NCBI GenBank assembly: GCA_038093975.1
Contig: JBBPTG010000083.1
Coordinates: 1 to 64,000 of the forward strand
Source: Chalciporus piperatus
Lineage: Eukaryota > Basidiomycota > Agaricomycetes > Boletales > Boletaceae
Length of the DNA: 64,000 nucleotides
Direction of reading: 5' to 3'
Under the pieces are notes generated by a model, which made no database searches, was not told the DNA's origin, and saw only the letters and a program-made list of their open reading frames with translations. Positions 54,709 to 64,000 of this stretch are shown piece by piece; position 1 is the stretch's first letter, and each line of letters begins with the position of its first letter. The position numbers and the translations under genes are program-made.

Positions 54709-55979
54709 TCATTCCTCTGGGACGGTTCGTTTGGGTGTAGCTCCCCTCGGACTCTTGCGAGAGTCGATATAAGCGCTGGGTGCGACGAAGATAGCTTCTG
54801 CAAAAGCAAAGGCAACTCCGAGGGCAGCACTGAGGATACGCCACTGAGGTCCAATAACGTCGATTCCTTGTGCTCTGACATTCAAAATTTGGTAAGGATA
54901 AACCCACTGGGCAGCTAGGCGTGTGATGGATGCTGTGAGCGGATCAAAGGGAAGGATGCGGGGCACGCGTGCAGAGGCTGCATTTGCGGGATGGAATGAA
55001 ATAACAGAGGCGAAGACCGCGGGAATAATCAGAGCAGGTATTGACCAGTGAAGGAGAACACTCCAGAATGCGGAGGATTGGAATATCATCAAAGGAGGAT
55101 AGGAGAACGTTAGGTAGAAGCTTCCGGCACCCCGGGAAGAGGGGATCTGGTACGGATATGAGCAACAAGAATGGCGGAAAAGGAAGAATCATACCTCCAC
55201 AGCCTTCCACGGAATGACTTCATATAAAACGTAAAGCAGCTCGAGGAGAGCCGTGATAAGCCAAATGTTGACCGAGTTGGAGAGTGTCTAGTTTGTGATA
55301 GTGTGAGCGGTGCTAGTAAGATTGGACAGGTTAGCATACCGATCTGGAAGCCAAAAGATACACGCGGACACGGTGTTGGGTGCCAGTCTGGATTGTTTTG
55401 ATGGTGGTGTCAGCAAGTTCAAGGGATGGCTTGGGAAGGCGCAGGATGCTGCGCGGTGTGGAAGTGATCAAAGCACCGTCTTTATGCGAGGTTTGTGCCA
55501 CAGGTTCCACGGGTGCGACGGATTCAGGAGGCGACTCTTCCTCAGGTGGGGAAATAGGAGGGTTGTTGAGCATCATTGATACTTCCCGCACATCTGCGGC
55601 AGGGGTCGCCTCGAGGGCGACGCTGCGACGAGTCACACGCGTGGAAGGCGGGGTCATTTGCTTCCCGACCAACGTATCGTCCGCAGCATCCGAGGGGGTG
55701 GACGCGCTGGAGCTATGGACGCAATTAGTAGTGGGCTAGACGGCGGGTCGAGCGCGACACGCACAGCTGAGTTTGCACGGTCCGTTTCTTTCTTAGGAAG
55801 AGACCGGAGAATACTGGATTGTCCTCGAGTGAAGCCTGATTTTCATCGAGATGCTTTCGGATACGCAGCTGGAGCTCTTCCCTCGTTCCAGCGGCTCTGA
55901 TCTGAAGACCTAGGGCTATTTGCTGAAGCTCAGCTTTCTTTTTGGGTTGCAGTGAACCGGAGTATACGGTCTGTGCCAT
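54709..55979 (-). CDS. SAP-domain multi-pass membrane protein, 372 aa
   Basis: Four exons close in frame: 55979-55765, 55712-55340, 55287-55195, 55146-54709. Residues about 12-48 form a SAP motif (KKKAELQQIALGLQIRAAGT then REELQLRIRKHLDEN), a helix-turn-helix that binds nucleic acid. A Pro/Ser/Glu-rich linker follows. Three or four hydrophobic segments come next: NIWLITALLELLYVLYEVI in exon 3, and FWSVLLHWSIPALIIPAVFA and ILSAALGVAFAFAEAIFV in exon 4. A SAP domain joined to membrane helices suggests an inner-nuclear-membrane protein that touches chromatin. That location is inferred, and I cannot name a characterised orthologue. ATG 55979 was chosen because upstream codons lie in the shared promoter with the gene at 56294. 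Confidence 0.75.
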
Positions 55980-56293
55980 TGTGTCAGTGGGCTTGCTCGC
56001 TGTGTGCGACGGCGAGGACACGGTCGAGGTGGTGAGGGTGAGGGTCAATATGAGCCAAATTAGCTCAATCAACATCAACAAATCGCGTCGGGAACACGAA
56101 GCACGTGATACTCTCGTCATCTTGACCCCAGACACCTAGTCACGTGGAGTTCTGGGGTCTCTTGACACCTAGATCAGTGGCCACCGATACCGGGCGCCGA
56201 CTCAGTGTCCTTGAGGGATACATACATAGCCCCTTGACCGCGTTCGTTTTCTCTCTTCTTCATCCTCTGGTAGGACATTCACGACTAGTCATT

Positions 56294-57005
56294 ATGTGTT
56301 CCATCATCTGCCTTCTCTCGTTCATCTTGTTTGTTGGTCAAGGTTAGTCAATCTCCATGGCGTCAGAGCAGTGCTCACTATCTCTCAGCGCTTGCACTGA
56401 CTATCGATGTTGGTGGCAACGTTGGAACCATTCCTGCCAACGAATTCCTCAACGTTACTGACACATATTTGTTGACCGATGTGAGCTGCAGTCCTGCTCT
56501 GATAATCCCGATGTCATAACTCATGCCTTGCAGTGTCAATCTCAGTGCACCAATGCTACTACTATAATCAACGTAAGCCCATACCTACACTTTGTTGCGG
56601 CACAACCGTGTAACCTTTTGCCTTCAGAACTGTGGCACAAATGATCAGTGTCTATGCAATGTCAACACCGTTACTGCGATCACCAGCTGCGAGCAATGCA
56701 TGTTCGACGATCTAGTTGCCAAATTTGCAACGAGCACTGATCCCCGCGCCGGTTCCGCCACCGCGCTCACAGGTTAGTTCTTCTTGGACCACTTCGTTTC
56801 ATCCATTCACATATTCTATCAAGCTTATGCGACAGCATGCGCGGGCATTAACGTAACGATTCCAACCTCATTCGTCACCCTAACTGTCGCTCCTAAATGG
56901 GATGGTCCCTTGGGGGTTGGTCTCAACTTTGGGGGCACAGCATTGGCCGTGGCTGCTGGGGTTATTTTGGGTGGGAGCGCAATATTCCTGTTGTCACACC
57001 TTTAG
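56294..57005 (+). CDS. Small cysteine-rich secreted, probably GPI-anchored protein, 168 aa
   Basis: Five exons close in frame: 56294-56342, 56389-56480, 56534-56572, 56628-56772, 56824-57005. A signal peptide (MCSIICLLSFILFVGQALA) is followed by a domain with eight cysteines: CX3C, a single Cys, CX5CXC, CX2C and a last Cys in TACAGINVT. The C-terminus has a small-residue stretch, then a hydrophobic tail (LAVAAGVILGGSAIFLLSHL) typical of a GPI-attachment signal. The cysteine pattern with CXC recalls CFEM domains but does not fit the canonical spacing. Possible roles are cell-wall structure, iron/haem capture or host interaction. No residue pattern decides between them. Confidence 0.75.
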
Positions 57006-57400
57006 AGGATGTAGTGTGGAACTATGGTCGTGTTTTTGTTGTATCGATTGTAGATCAGAATATGCATCTGTGATGCTTCTTCAGATTCCACAGACTGCCA
57101 GAGAATCCAGCCATCGAATTCTCAAACATAGAATATGATCGTTGAAACATGATTAGCATTTGAGGTAGCCTCGGCCGCATCAAGTAGCCTCGAAGTCAGT
57201 GAATAGGGTAACAAGGATTACCAAACCCTTCAAACCTACCTTCGCTATCATTTTCATTTTCATCCCCCAAATAACACTCAGCGTCGACGGCTCTCGAGAG
57301 TCGTATCTTATTTTCCTCTAACCTATTCTACTTGCTTCTTATTCTACTTGCTTCTCCCAGACTCCCGGACTCCCGGACTCCCGGAAAGGCCATTTCTCGG
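57006..57400. other. Spacer between two plus-strand genes
   Basis: No coding evidence. CT-rich stretches near 57330-57380 with short direct repeats (CTTCTTATTCTACTTG; ACTCCCGG three times) lie just upstream of ATG 57401 and look like a core promoter/initiator. Confidence 0.45.
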
Positions 57401-60400
57401 ATGTCCTTAAAGTACTTCAAAAGCTTGTCGAAACAATCCAGGTCTCGTGTATACGACACTTCTCCGTGCACATATCGATCCCATTTTTCTTCCTCAGCGA
57501 GCAGCCATGCCCCTGCCGTACACTACAAACCGTCGATTTATGCCCTTCCGACGGACGCCTACTTCTCCGAACATTCCCCCCTCGCTCCCTCAACGCGCTT
57601 CGAATGGAGGCTACGAGCAACGTCGCGCTGTAAAGACAAGCGGGATACATCTGAAAAGCAGGTTGGGGGACGTGCGCACATGAAACGCGTTATTCCTTCA
57701 TGCAGACAAGTTCAACCAAGCGAACCCCTTTACGACGAGATTCAGGCATACCATGAACAGTACGTCCGCGTTTGAACCAAGAGATGCGCTGTGTGACCGA
57801 GCTACCACAGGTTCTTACCCCTCCTGGATGCCGAACAATCCGAGGACGAATCGGTCCTTCGAGATCGACTATCGAGTTGGTCTCTCTCTCGTTTACGCCA
57901 GGAGGGGTACACGATCACGGACCTCTCTGCATATTGGGTGGACGCACCCCAGTTTCGCAATCCGGTCGCATGTTTTTCGCTCGGTCCGGGCATAATTTTG
58001 CCGGAACACAGATTTGAGCAAGTGAAACCTTCAAATAGCCGGGCAGTGGTACTGACGTTTCATTTTTGCAGAAATGGAACTCAAGTCTTACTTTCGCGCC
58101 TTGACCCCCTGCAAGAGGTGCCGTTGCGTGGGACTGTCATGGCGTGCAACCCTACCCAACTTCGCATTGTATTGCACCAGAAATTCGACATTGATGGGAC
58201 ATGGCGCCTCGACGTTGGGCGGTCCAATATCGTTTTCGAGAGGATGCGGGCGGCTATTGCGCACCTCAATCACGATCCCGTCGCATTAGAGACCGGCGAC
58301 ACGCCTGACAGACAGTATATCATTCAAGGCACCCACCTCCGCGACGTACTCCTGCGTTCATTTTCTCCGACATCGACGTCACTCCACCAACCGCTACAAG
58401 ATCCGGACGAGGTCGCATATGTTTCCCACGAAACATTGGAACATCAGAGCCGAGACGAGCGTGATCATGGAGGTGCCTTCAAGGACGACATGCGAATTCA
58501 GAGTTGGGCAAGGCGGCATGCACGGACAGACCCTATACAGATGGATGGGGACCCCGTCTTGGATGGCTTGAACGCGACTCAAATCCGCGCCGTGGCAATG
58601 ATGATTGGCGAACGAATTTCCCTCGTCCAAGGGGTAGGTCCTGGTTATCTTGACACTACCTCACGTCTAACCGTTTGAAACAACAGCCCCCTGGAACCGG
58701 CAAGACTAAGACCATCATAGAGACTGTCAAATTGCTCAAGGTACGTTTTCCCAAGATCGCCAGGCAGGTTACCTAATATGGAAACTAGACCCACTTTGAA
58801 GTTCACCACCCGATCCTCGTATGCACGTACACTAACGCTGCGGTGGACAATCTTGTGGAAGGTTTCGCAGAAGCACAAGTCAAGGCTCTCCGTGTCGGTT
58901 TTCGTGGCAAGATTAAAGACAGCCTTACTGAATACACTCTCGACTACAAGCTCGACAAGCACCCACTCAAACCAAACGTTGATAAGCTTCTCGAAGAGAA
59001 GAAGGAGCTCGGGAAAAGTCTCAGCGATTTGAGTAAGAGAGTCGATGCTGCGCAGAAAGCTCCAACTGCTCGCGGAGCAGTTCGTCTCGATCGAATGCGG
59101 ACAGCCATGCTTGCAAAGGAGCGCCAGTTGATGGGTGTGAACGCGAAGCTGTATGCTATTCACCAGGAAATGTTGCGGGACATCACCTCAGCTTCCGATG
59201 TGGTGCGTGATCATCTCCGCATTTCTCCTTGTGTCTTAAATTCTGAAATCGGGAAAGATTTGTACCACTTGCATCACCTCAGCCAGTGTCGCACTTAACG
59301 TGCTCGACTTTCCGGTGCTTTTCCTAGACGAAGCATCTATGTCAACGGAACCGGCATCGCTTATACCATTGATGAAGGGAGTATGTCTATCTCCCTCCAT
59401 GTTTCTATGTTACCGGCATCTGACCTACATACTTCTTAGTCGCAGCACGTTGCTCTCATCGGAGATCATAAGCAACTTCCGCCAGTCATCACGAGCCGCG
59501 AAGCACAGTTAAAGGGGCTTGGAACTAGCCTTTTCGAGAGGTTAACGGAAGAAGGTGGTGAGTGTTTCATCCCAATTGGTTGAACGTTTACCTATATTGG
59601 TGATTCTGGCCCAGTCGTGCCGTCCATTATGCTTGATATCCAATACCGGATGCACCCAGCCATCTCTCGTTTCCCGTCGCTTGAGTTTTACAACTTGTCC
59701 CTGAGAGATGGGACGGTTGACAGTTTAGGGAATATCTCTCCAAACCTTTTTCCCCCACTTTCGAGCCATCTACTGGTGGATACCTTGACAGGCCGTCGAC
59801 AGTCTGTTATCTTTCTGGATCACGGAGGCTCAGAGACTGCCAAAGACCGCAGTAGAGTTAATTGGAACGAGGCTCACATCGTTTGCAGCGTCGTTGAGGA
59901 CCTGCTGCTTAAAAACGAAGTAAGCAAGCTTCTTCCAATTACTTTTTTCACGTTACAGCGTACTGATCGGACCTTGGTAAAAGTACCTTCGTGGAGAAGA
60001 TATTGGCATAATTGCCCCTTACGTCGCCCAAGTATCATTGCTGACACGCCTGCTTAACACCGATTTGAAATATCGCAAACGCTTCTCAACAACCCTGGGT
60101 GACCTTCGCAGACTTCAACTATCCGATGTTGAAATCAAGACCGTGGATGGCTTCGAGGGAAGAGAAAAGGAGGTGATCATTTTCTCGACTGTGCGTAACA
60201 ACCCTTCGGGGCAAATTGGGTTTCTTGCAGACAGGAGGAGACTCAACGTCGGGCTTACACGGGCCAAGCGGGGACTTTTCATTGTCGGGAGCATCAGTAC
60301 GCTTAAAGAGAGTAAGATGGCGAAGGGTCAATTTGACGAGGGGGAAACCGTTTCTGCCACTCATGGAGGACGAGGTGCGGGGGCGTGGAGACGTTATGCA

Positions 60401-60547
60401 GAATATCTGGTGGAGCAACAAATGGTCCTGCAGCTCACCGGTGATCAACTGCACAAAGCTCTCTATGGGAACTTGCCTGCGTTGCTGCCTTCGTCAAGGT
60501 TTGATCTGGCCGCACGTAGGCTCCACTACTCTCACTGGCATTCATGA
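57401..60547 (+). CDS. UPF1-like superfamily 1 helicase, possible mitochondrial targeting, 901 aa
   Basis: Nine exons close in frame: 57401-57759, 57811-58016, 58071-58633, 58687-58740, 58789-59202, 59258-59380, 59440-59557, 59615-59919, 59984-60547. Motifs in order: [15 protein letters not shown] Q/pre-motif, Walker [12 protein letters not shown] (376-386), [15 protein letters not shown] (Ia), LDEAS (556-559), GDHKQLPPV (III), [11 protein letters not shown] (IV), [15 protein letters not shown] (V) and [16 protein letters not shown] (VI). This is the UPF1/DNA2/IGHMBP2 group; no CH or R3H domain is seen, so it is not UPF1 itself. The first 45 residues ([20 protein letters not shown] then SHFSSSAS) are basic and Ser-rich without acidic residues at the start, resembling a mitochondrial presequence. 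Intron 58017-58070 needs a GC donor (GCAAGT). Confidence 0.9.
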
Positions 60548-62334
60548 GTGTTTGTGTCTGGGACTGTACCCTCCGCAGATACTTTGCACACGACTTCCGT
60601 CTTGTTCCGTTTCCTCGCACCCGGATTTCCGTATACCTTACTGGTGAATGATGGTATATTACAGTGTGATTACAGTAGCCGCAGCTCAGGAGTCCTGCGC
60701 TCATGGAACTTGGAAGGATCAGATATGCACGTAAATGATGTGCCACCGTATTGGGTTTGCCATGCTCCGAGGTGGGATCGTATGCGAGAGTTCGAACTTC
60801 GAGCCGCACCGGCCACAACAAGTTCAACTTCTGGAATAAATTGTTCCAGCCTTGTCCTGCATCATCACGTCACACCAACCTTTTCGCCACACTTCGTCGG
60901 CTGCGTTACGGGAGCAAGTCCCGCGTAGACCTCGAGAGAAAACATCGGCCCTCGTTGTGGGGCCGAACTGCCAAAGGGCCGGGCCTCGGAAAAAGGCGGG
61001 AGATTTCAAGTTGGTCGCAAGCTCGGTTCTCATCCGGGGCTATGCAAAAAGGTAAAAGTATTTCCGACGGCGACGCAGGTGAGGCCTTGAGGCCTTGAGG
61101 GCCGTGGCCCGTGAGGCTGGTAAACGCACTTGGCTTAGCGATCGATATACGCACGGTCAGGAAATACAAGGAAATATATCATTTCCTTGGGACCTTCGGC
61201 CCATCAACTGACGTCAGTCAACCAGATAGCAGCCGTGAAGGAGCACAGACCCACGCGAACCTATGATTTAGAGATCTCCAACAGGCTTCCGAAGTATACG
61301 CAGATCGTCACTGTGGGTCTCGATCTGGAGGCCCAAGGTGGGTGCGCCCTGAAAGTTCCGACGAACTAAGATGGATCTTGACAAAGGATATATTGTGGTT
61401 ACAGTGCGTACAAATACATATGTTTGCTTACCGCCTCGGGCAGCGGGTGGTTACCGGCTGGGAAAGAAGATCCTCCGAGGACGGTCTTCGACGGATGTTC
61501 TTTCGATGGCGTATTAATCAGATTCTTCTACGTTGTCTTTTTACACAAGTGACAAGGTGTACTTCTTTTGAGGAATTGTACACCACCCCTGGCCTGGGTG
61601 CGACAAACCCGCATTAGAGGCGAGATATGAGATGAACTGACGACTCGACTCGGATGGTGGACAGAGACTCGCACCGCAGTACACGTTCAGGCTTTCCACG
61701 GAGATTTTGCTCCGGATGGTGACCTTACAAACATTGTAGGAGAATCATCGAACGAGTGTGAGCCCTGAGGCCCAAGGGCTGGAGCGCTGATGGATAGATT
61801 AGCAGTGTGTCTGAAGACACAAGTTCATTTGGGCATAGCTCGAATACACTTTACGTACAGGCGCTGGTACGTGCTGGCCACGTGGTTTAGATCCTGCTTC
61901 CGCTTCTTGGCGACATAACGCACCTGGCATGACAGTGTGAATTTCTTGTCATCAATGTTGTCTTTTTCCTATGGGTGACGAAAGAAATGACCAACGAATT
62001 TACCGTCGACCCGTCACGGGCGCTGTTCTATGCTCTCCCAACACTCAAAAAGACGGTTGCAATGGGTCGAATCCCCCCCCTACCCTGTCCCCGAACCAAC
62101 TCAGGAACGAGAACTCCCCACCGACCTTCTCTCATCCATCCGTCTCTGTCCATACCTTTCCCATTGTGATCCTACATTTCAACCACTTTAATTTGAAAGC
62201 AACAACCGGTATTTCCGATCGCGGACAAGTCTTCTTCACCCGCTGAAGAACCAAGCTTTGCTCGATCATCCAACGCTGCAAATCTCCACATCCAACCTAG
62301 CTCTTCTGCAACTCTATCGCTTGACAACCAACAA
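60548..62334. other. 1.8-kb intergenic region with a CRE-like site
   Basis: No exon chain, RNA gene or repeat from this window was recognised. A perfect TGACGTCA lies at 61209-61216. The region may hold an upstream promoter and 5' UTR of the zinc-finger gene at 62335, or a gene too diverged to see. Confidence 0.4.
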
Positions 62335-63990
62335 ATGTCGCCTTCCTTGGAATCGTCATTTAACCACCACGGTGGACATTCAAATATCTTCATGTCGGGA
62401 GAGAATCACCCCGACCATACTCCCGACGCTGCGTCAATGTTTTCCTCTTCGCTCTTCCAGTCTACCATGGGCGTCAGCGACGTACTATCCAAGTGGGACG
62501 AGATGCGGACGTCCGTGCCGATCCAAGCTTCGGTGCAATGGTCGACGTTGGGTGGGCCCAAGTCGGCCTGTGACAGGTTGTCATCTGAGCGTTTGCCCGG
62601 GAGTTCTGCACCCCTGTCCGGTGAGCTCGCGACGCATTTCGCATCAGGTGGTACCACCCCACACATACCCGCGCGCAGTCACATCAAGTCACCTTTCGCA
62701 TTGCCACCGTCGTGCCTGAAAAACAGCAATGATTCCAGGGACATCGGTGTCCCGGTGGAGCGCTCATCAACTCGTTCTTTGTACGAAGCATTTCTGTTGA
62801 CACATTCACGGGTCGTAAAAGTAAGTTTCTGTCTGTTTCAAGGGATGACAAGCTAACCGCGTCGGTCTCTGAAGGTACGCAAGTATCCCAACGCATCGTT
62901 TCTGTCTCTTCGTTCGATTTTCGATTTCCTTGACAGAGCGGTATGTCTTTTATTTCCACGTCAATTTTGTAGGCTCACCGGTTCGAAGAGCCAAGTCCAC
63001 CGTCAAACGGTGGGACCTACCATATGGACACTGAGACATGTACAGACTCCCGACGTCGACGAGGTTTGGGTGGTGTTCAAGTCACATCGTGACGTAAGTG
63101 TCTCACTACTATAAATGGCAACTTGTGGATCGACGGGGGACACGAGCACCGCCACTTTGATCCTGGCGTATTTTCGCCCTGCAGGGCCACGCCTCGAGTA
63201 TTCCTTCTCAGGAATAAATAAACAGGATCGACTGACATGTTATTGTTTATTCTTGGAGACTGACCCGAGGCCACCTCCGATGGCGAGGTGGAAATTTATA
63301 GCTCAATTTTGAGTCAAATTTTAAATCGCCTCGCTTGGTTTGGCAGCTAGGCACCCGTCAGTCTCCGCGCGTTGCCCCCTCCGACCGGCTTGTAGCCTTT
63401 TTTTTGCTTGGCGACCACTCTTATCAGATATGTCGTGCTTACTTTTACCGACAGGCTTGTGTCTTTCTTTCGTTTTCTCTCCCATCTTTTGCGACCTCGC
63501 CCGCCCTCGAGACTGATCTGGAGCCTTTTGACAAACTTGAACGTCTCGATTTATTCGCCAGGGTATGTCCCTTTGCTTCTGCGGTTATCCTAGACACGGT
63601 CGAATCACGTCTTGATTTTAGTTCCCGTCCCCTGTGATTCAACCTGAGAGACTTTCTCATAAACTTCGGATGTCGATCTCAACACCCGACCTTCACAAGC
63701 GCGTCCATTTTGGGCACTCTACATTCGAGACCCAGGCCCTATACGCCACGCAGCCAGATCACTTTGTCATCTCAAGCAATCCTCCCAATCCGAAGACCAC
63801 TTTCAGACTAGGTGACTGGATGTTGGTATCTGATTTTCGTTTCATTTTTCACGGTCCATATTTGAATTCGGCACTATCCGTCATAGGGGTGGCGATCGAC
63901 TCTTTATCCTTATCCCCGATCTAACCCGTTCGCTAACCGGCATTGTTTCTTTAGATGCAACTCTGTCACATGCGCCGCTCACAACTTCGG
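62335..63990 (+). CDS. RanBP2-type zinc-finger protein, 5' part (runs off window)
   Basis: Exons in frame: 62335-62820, 62875-63093, 63455-63562, 63622-63821, 63955-63990 (donor GTGAGT at the window edge). The N-terminal 160 residues are Ser/Pro-rich. Exon 2 reads RKYPNASFLSLRSIFDFLDR and then TPDVDEVWVVFKSHRD, an RRM-like or related fold. Exons 3 and 4 give LETDLEPFDKLERLDLFAR and a linker ending FRLGDW. The last intron (GTTGGT...TTTAG) yields GDWICNSVTCAAHNFG, the first half of a RanBP2 zinc finger (W, CX4C), a fold that binds single-stranded RNA or ubiquitin. A 33-nt GT...AG stretch in exon 2 (62941-62973) reads through in frame and is too short to be an intron. The third intron position is oversized (361 bp). 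Confidence 0.75.
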
Positions 63991-64000
63991 GTGAGTGAGT

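Noticed and set aside
54389..54772. 127-residue plus-strand ORF
   Set aside because: It overlaps the coding exon of the SAP membrane protein on the other strand, has no domain, and shows atypical codon use.
62941..62973. Intron in the zinc-finger gene with GTATGT...TGTAG
   Set aside because: Only 33 nt, no room for a branch point, and the sequence reads through in the correct frame.
1..64000. CRISPR array, bacterial operon, or biosynthetic gene cluster
   Set aside because: Repeats are transposon-derived, genes are intron-rich eukaryotic housekeeping genes, and no core biosynthetic enzyme is present.

Overview
The window comes from a filamentous basidiomycete, most likely an agaricomycete mushroom. 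The protein-coding genes are split by many 40-60 nt GT-AG introns. The repeat content fits the same group: KDZ-type transposase, DIRS with tyrosine recombinase, chromodomain Ty3/gypsy, Ty1/copia, and hAT with small non-autonomous derivatives. No bacterial-style operons or CRISPR are present and no complete tRNA gene was recognised. Species cannot be named from sequence alone. All exon coordinates are hand-derived; reading frames close exactly for every complete gene model given.

Region 1 (about 1-31,730) is a transposon island. It starts with a degraded host-like gene (435-1440, minus) carrying an LTR fragment. Next comes a hairpin-rich dispersed repeat with TACACTTTT arrays (1.5-4.15 kb). 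A decayed DIRS element follows (4.2-8.0 kb, minus), with a deletion through the reverse-transcriptase core. Then there are two tandem pieces of one chromodomain gypsy family (8.2-14.0 kb), both carrying an extra 3' ORF with a zinc-knuckle-like tail. A copia element (14.0-18.6 kb, minus) is interrupted by a solo LTR and an hAT-type MITE. A hAT transposase fragment (19.0-21.7 kb) is split by a 1.77 kb element with inverted repeats. Further hAT MITEs, a second gypsy integrase fragment, more solo LTRs and a KDZ transposase pseudogene (28.5-31.2 kb), itself hit twice, follow. Clean target-site duplications (8 bp for MITEs, 5 bp for two solo LTRs) let the nesting order be read directly.

Region 2 (about 32,000-64,000) is gene-dense, mostly with head-to-head or tail-to-tail neighbours. 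In order: FIG4-like phosphoinositide phosphatase (-), Ish1-repeat stress/nuclear-envelope protein (+), malate dehydrogenase (+), coiled-coil protein (+), TAF8-like histone-fold TFIID subunit (-), SRAP/HMCES DNA-protein crosslink protein (+), choline-phosphate cytidylyltransferase (-), YtcJ-like amidohydrolase (+), rhodanese plus dual-specificity MAPK phosphatase (-), Def1-like CUE protein (+), SAP-domain multi-pass membrane protein (-), small cysteine-rich anchored secreted protein (+), UPF1-like SF1 helicase with a possible mitochondrial presequence (+), and the 5' part of a RanBP2-type zinc-finger protein running off the right end (+).

The genes do not form one pathway; they look like ordinary housekeeping and signalling genes. 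The most unusual material is in the island. Notable items are the conserved 3' accessory ORF of the gypsy family with its stop-start junction, the shared in-frame TGA before its chromodomain, the link between a hAT transposase and its MITE brood through a common terminus, and repeated two-hairpin units, one with a TA-flanked element inserted in its loop. In the genic half the notable items are an 8-nt microexon, several GC-AG introns, a perfect CRE in front of the Ish1 gene, and a very tight TAF8/HMCES divergent pair.
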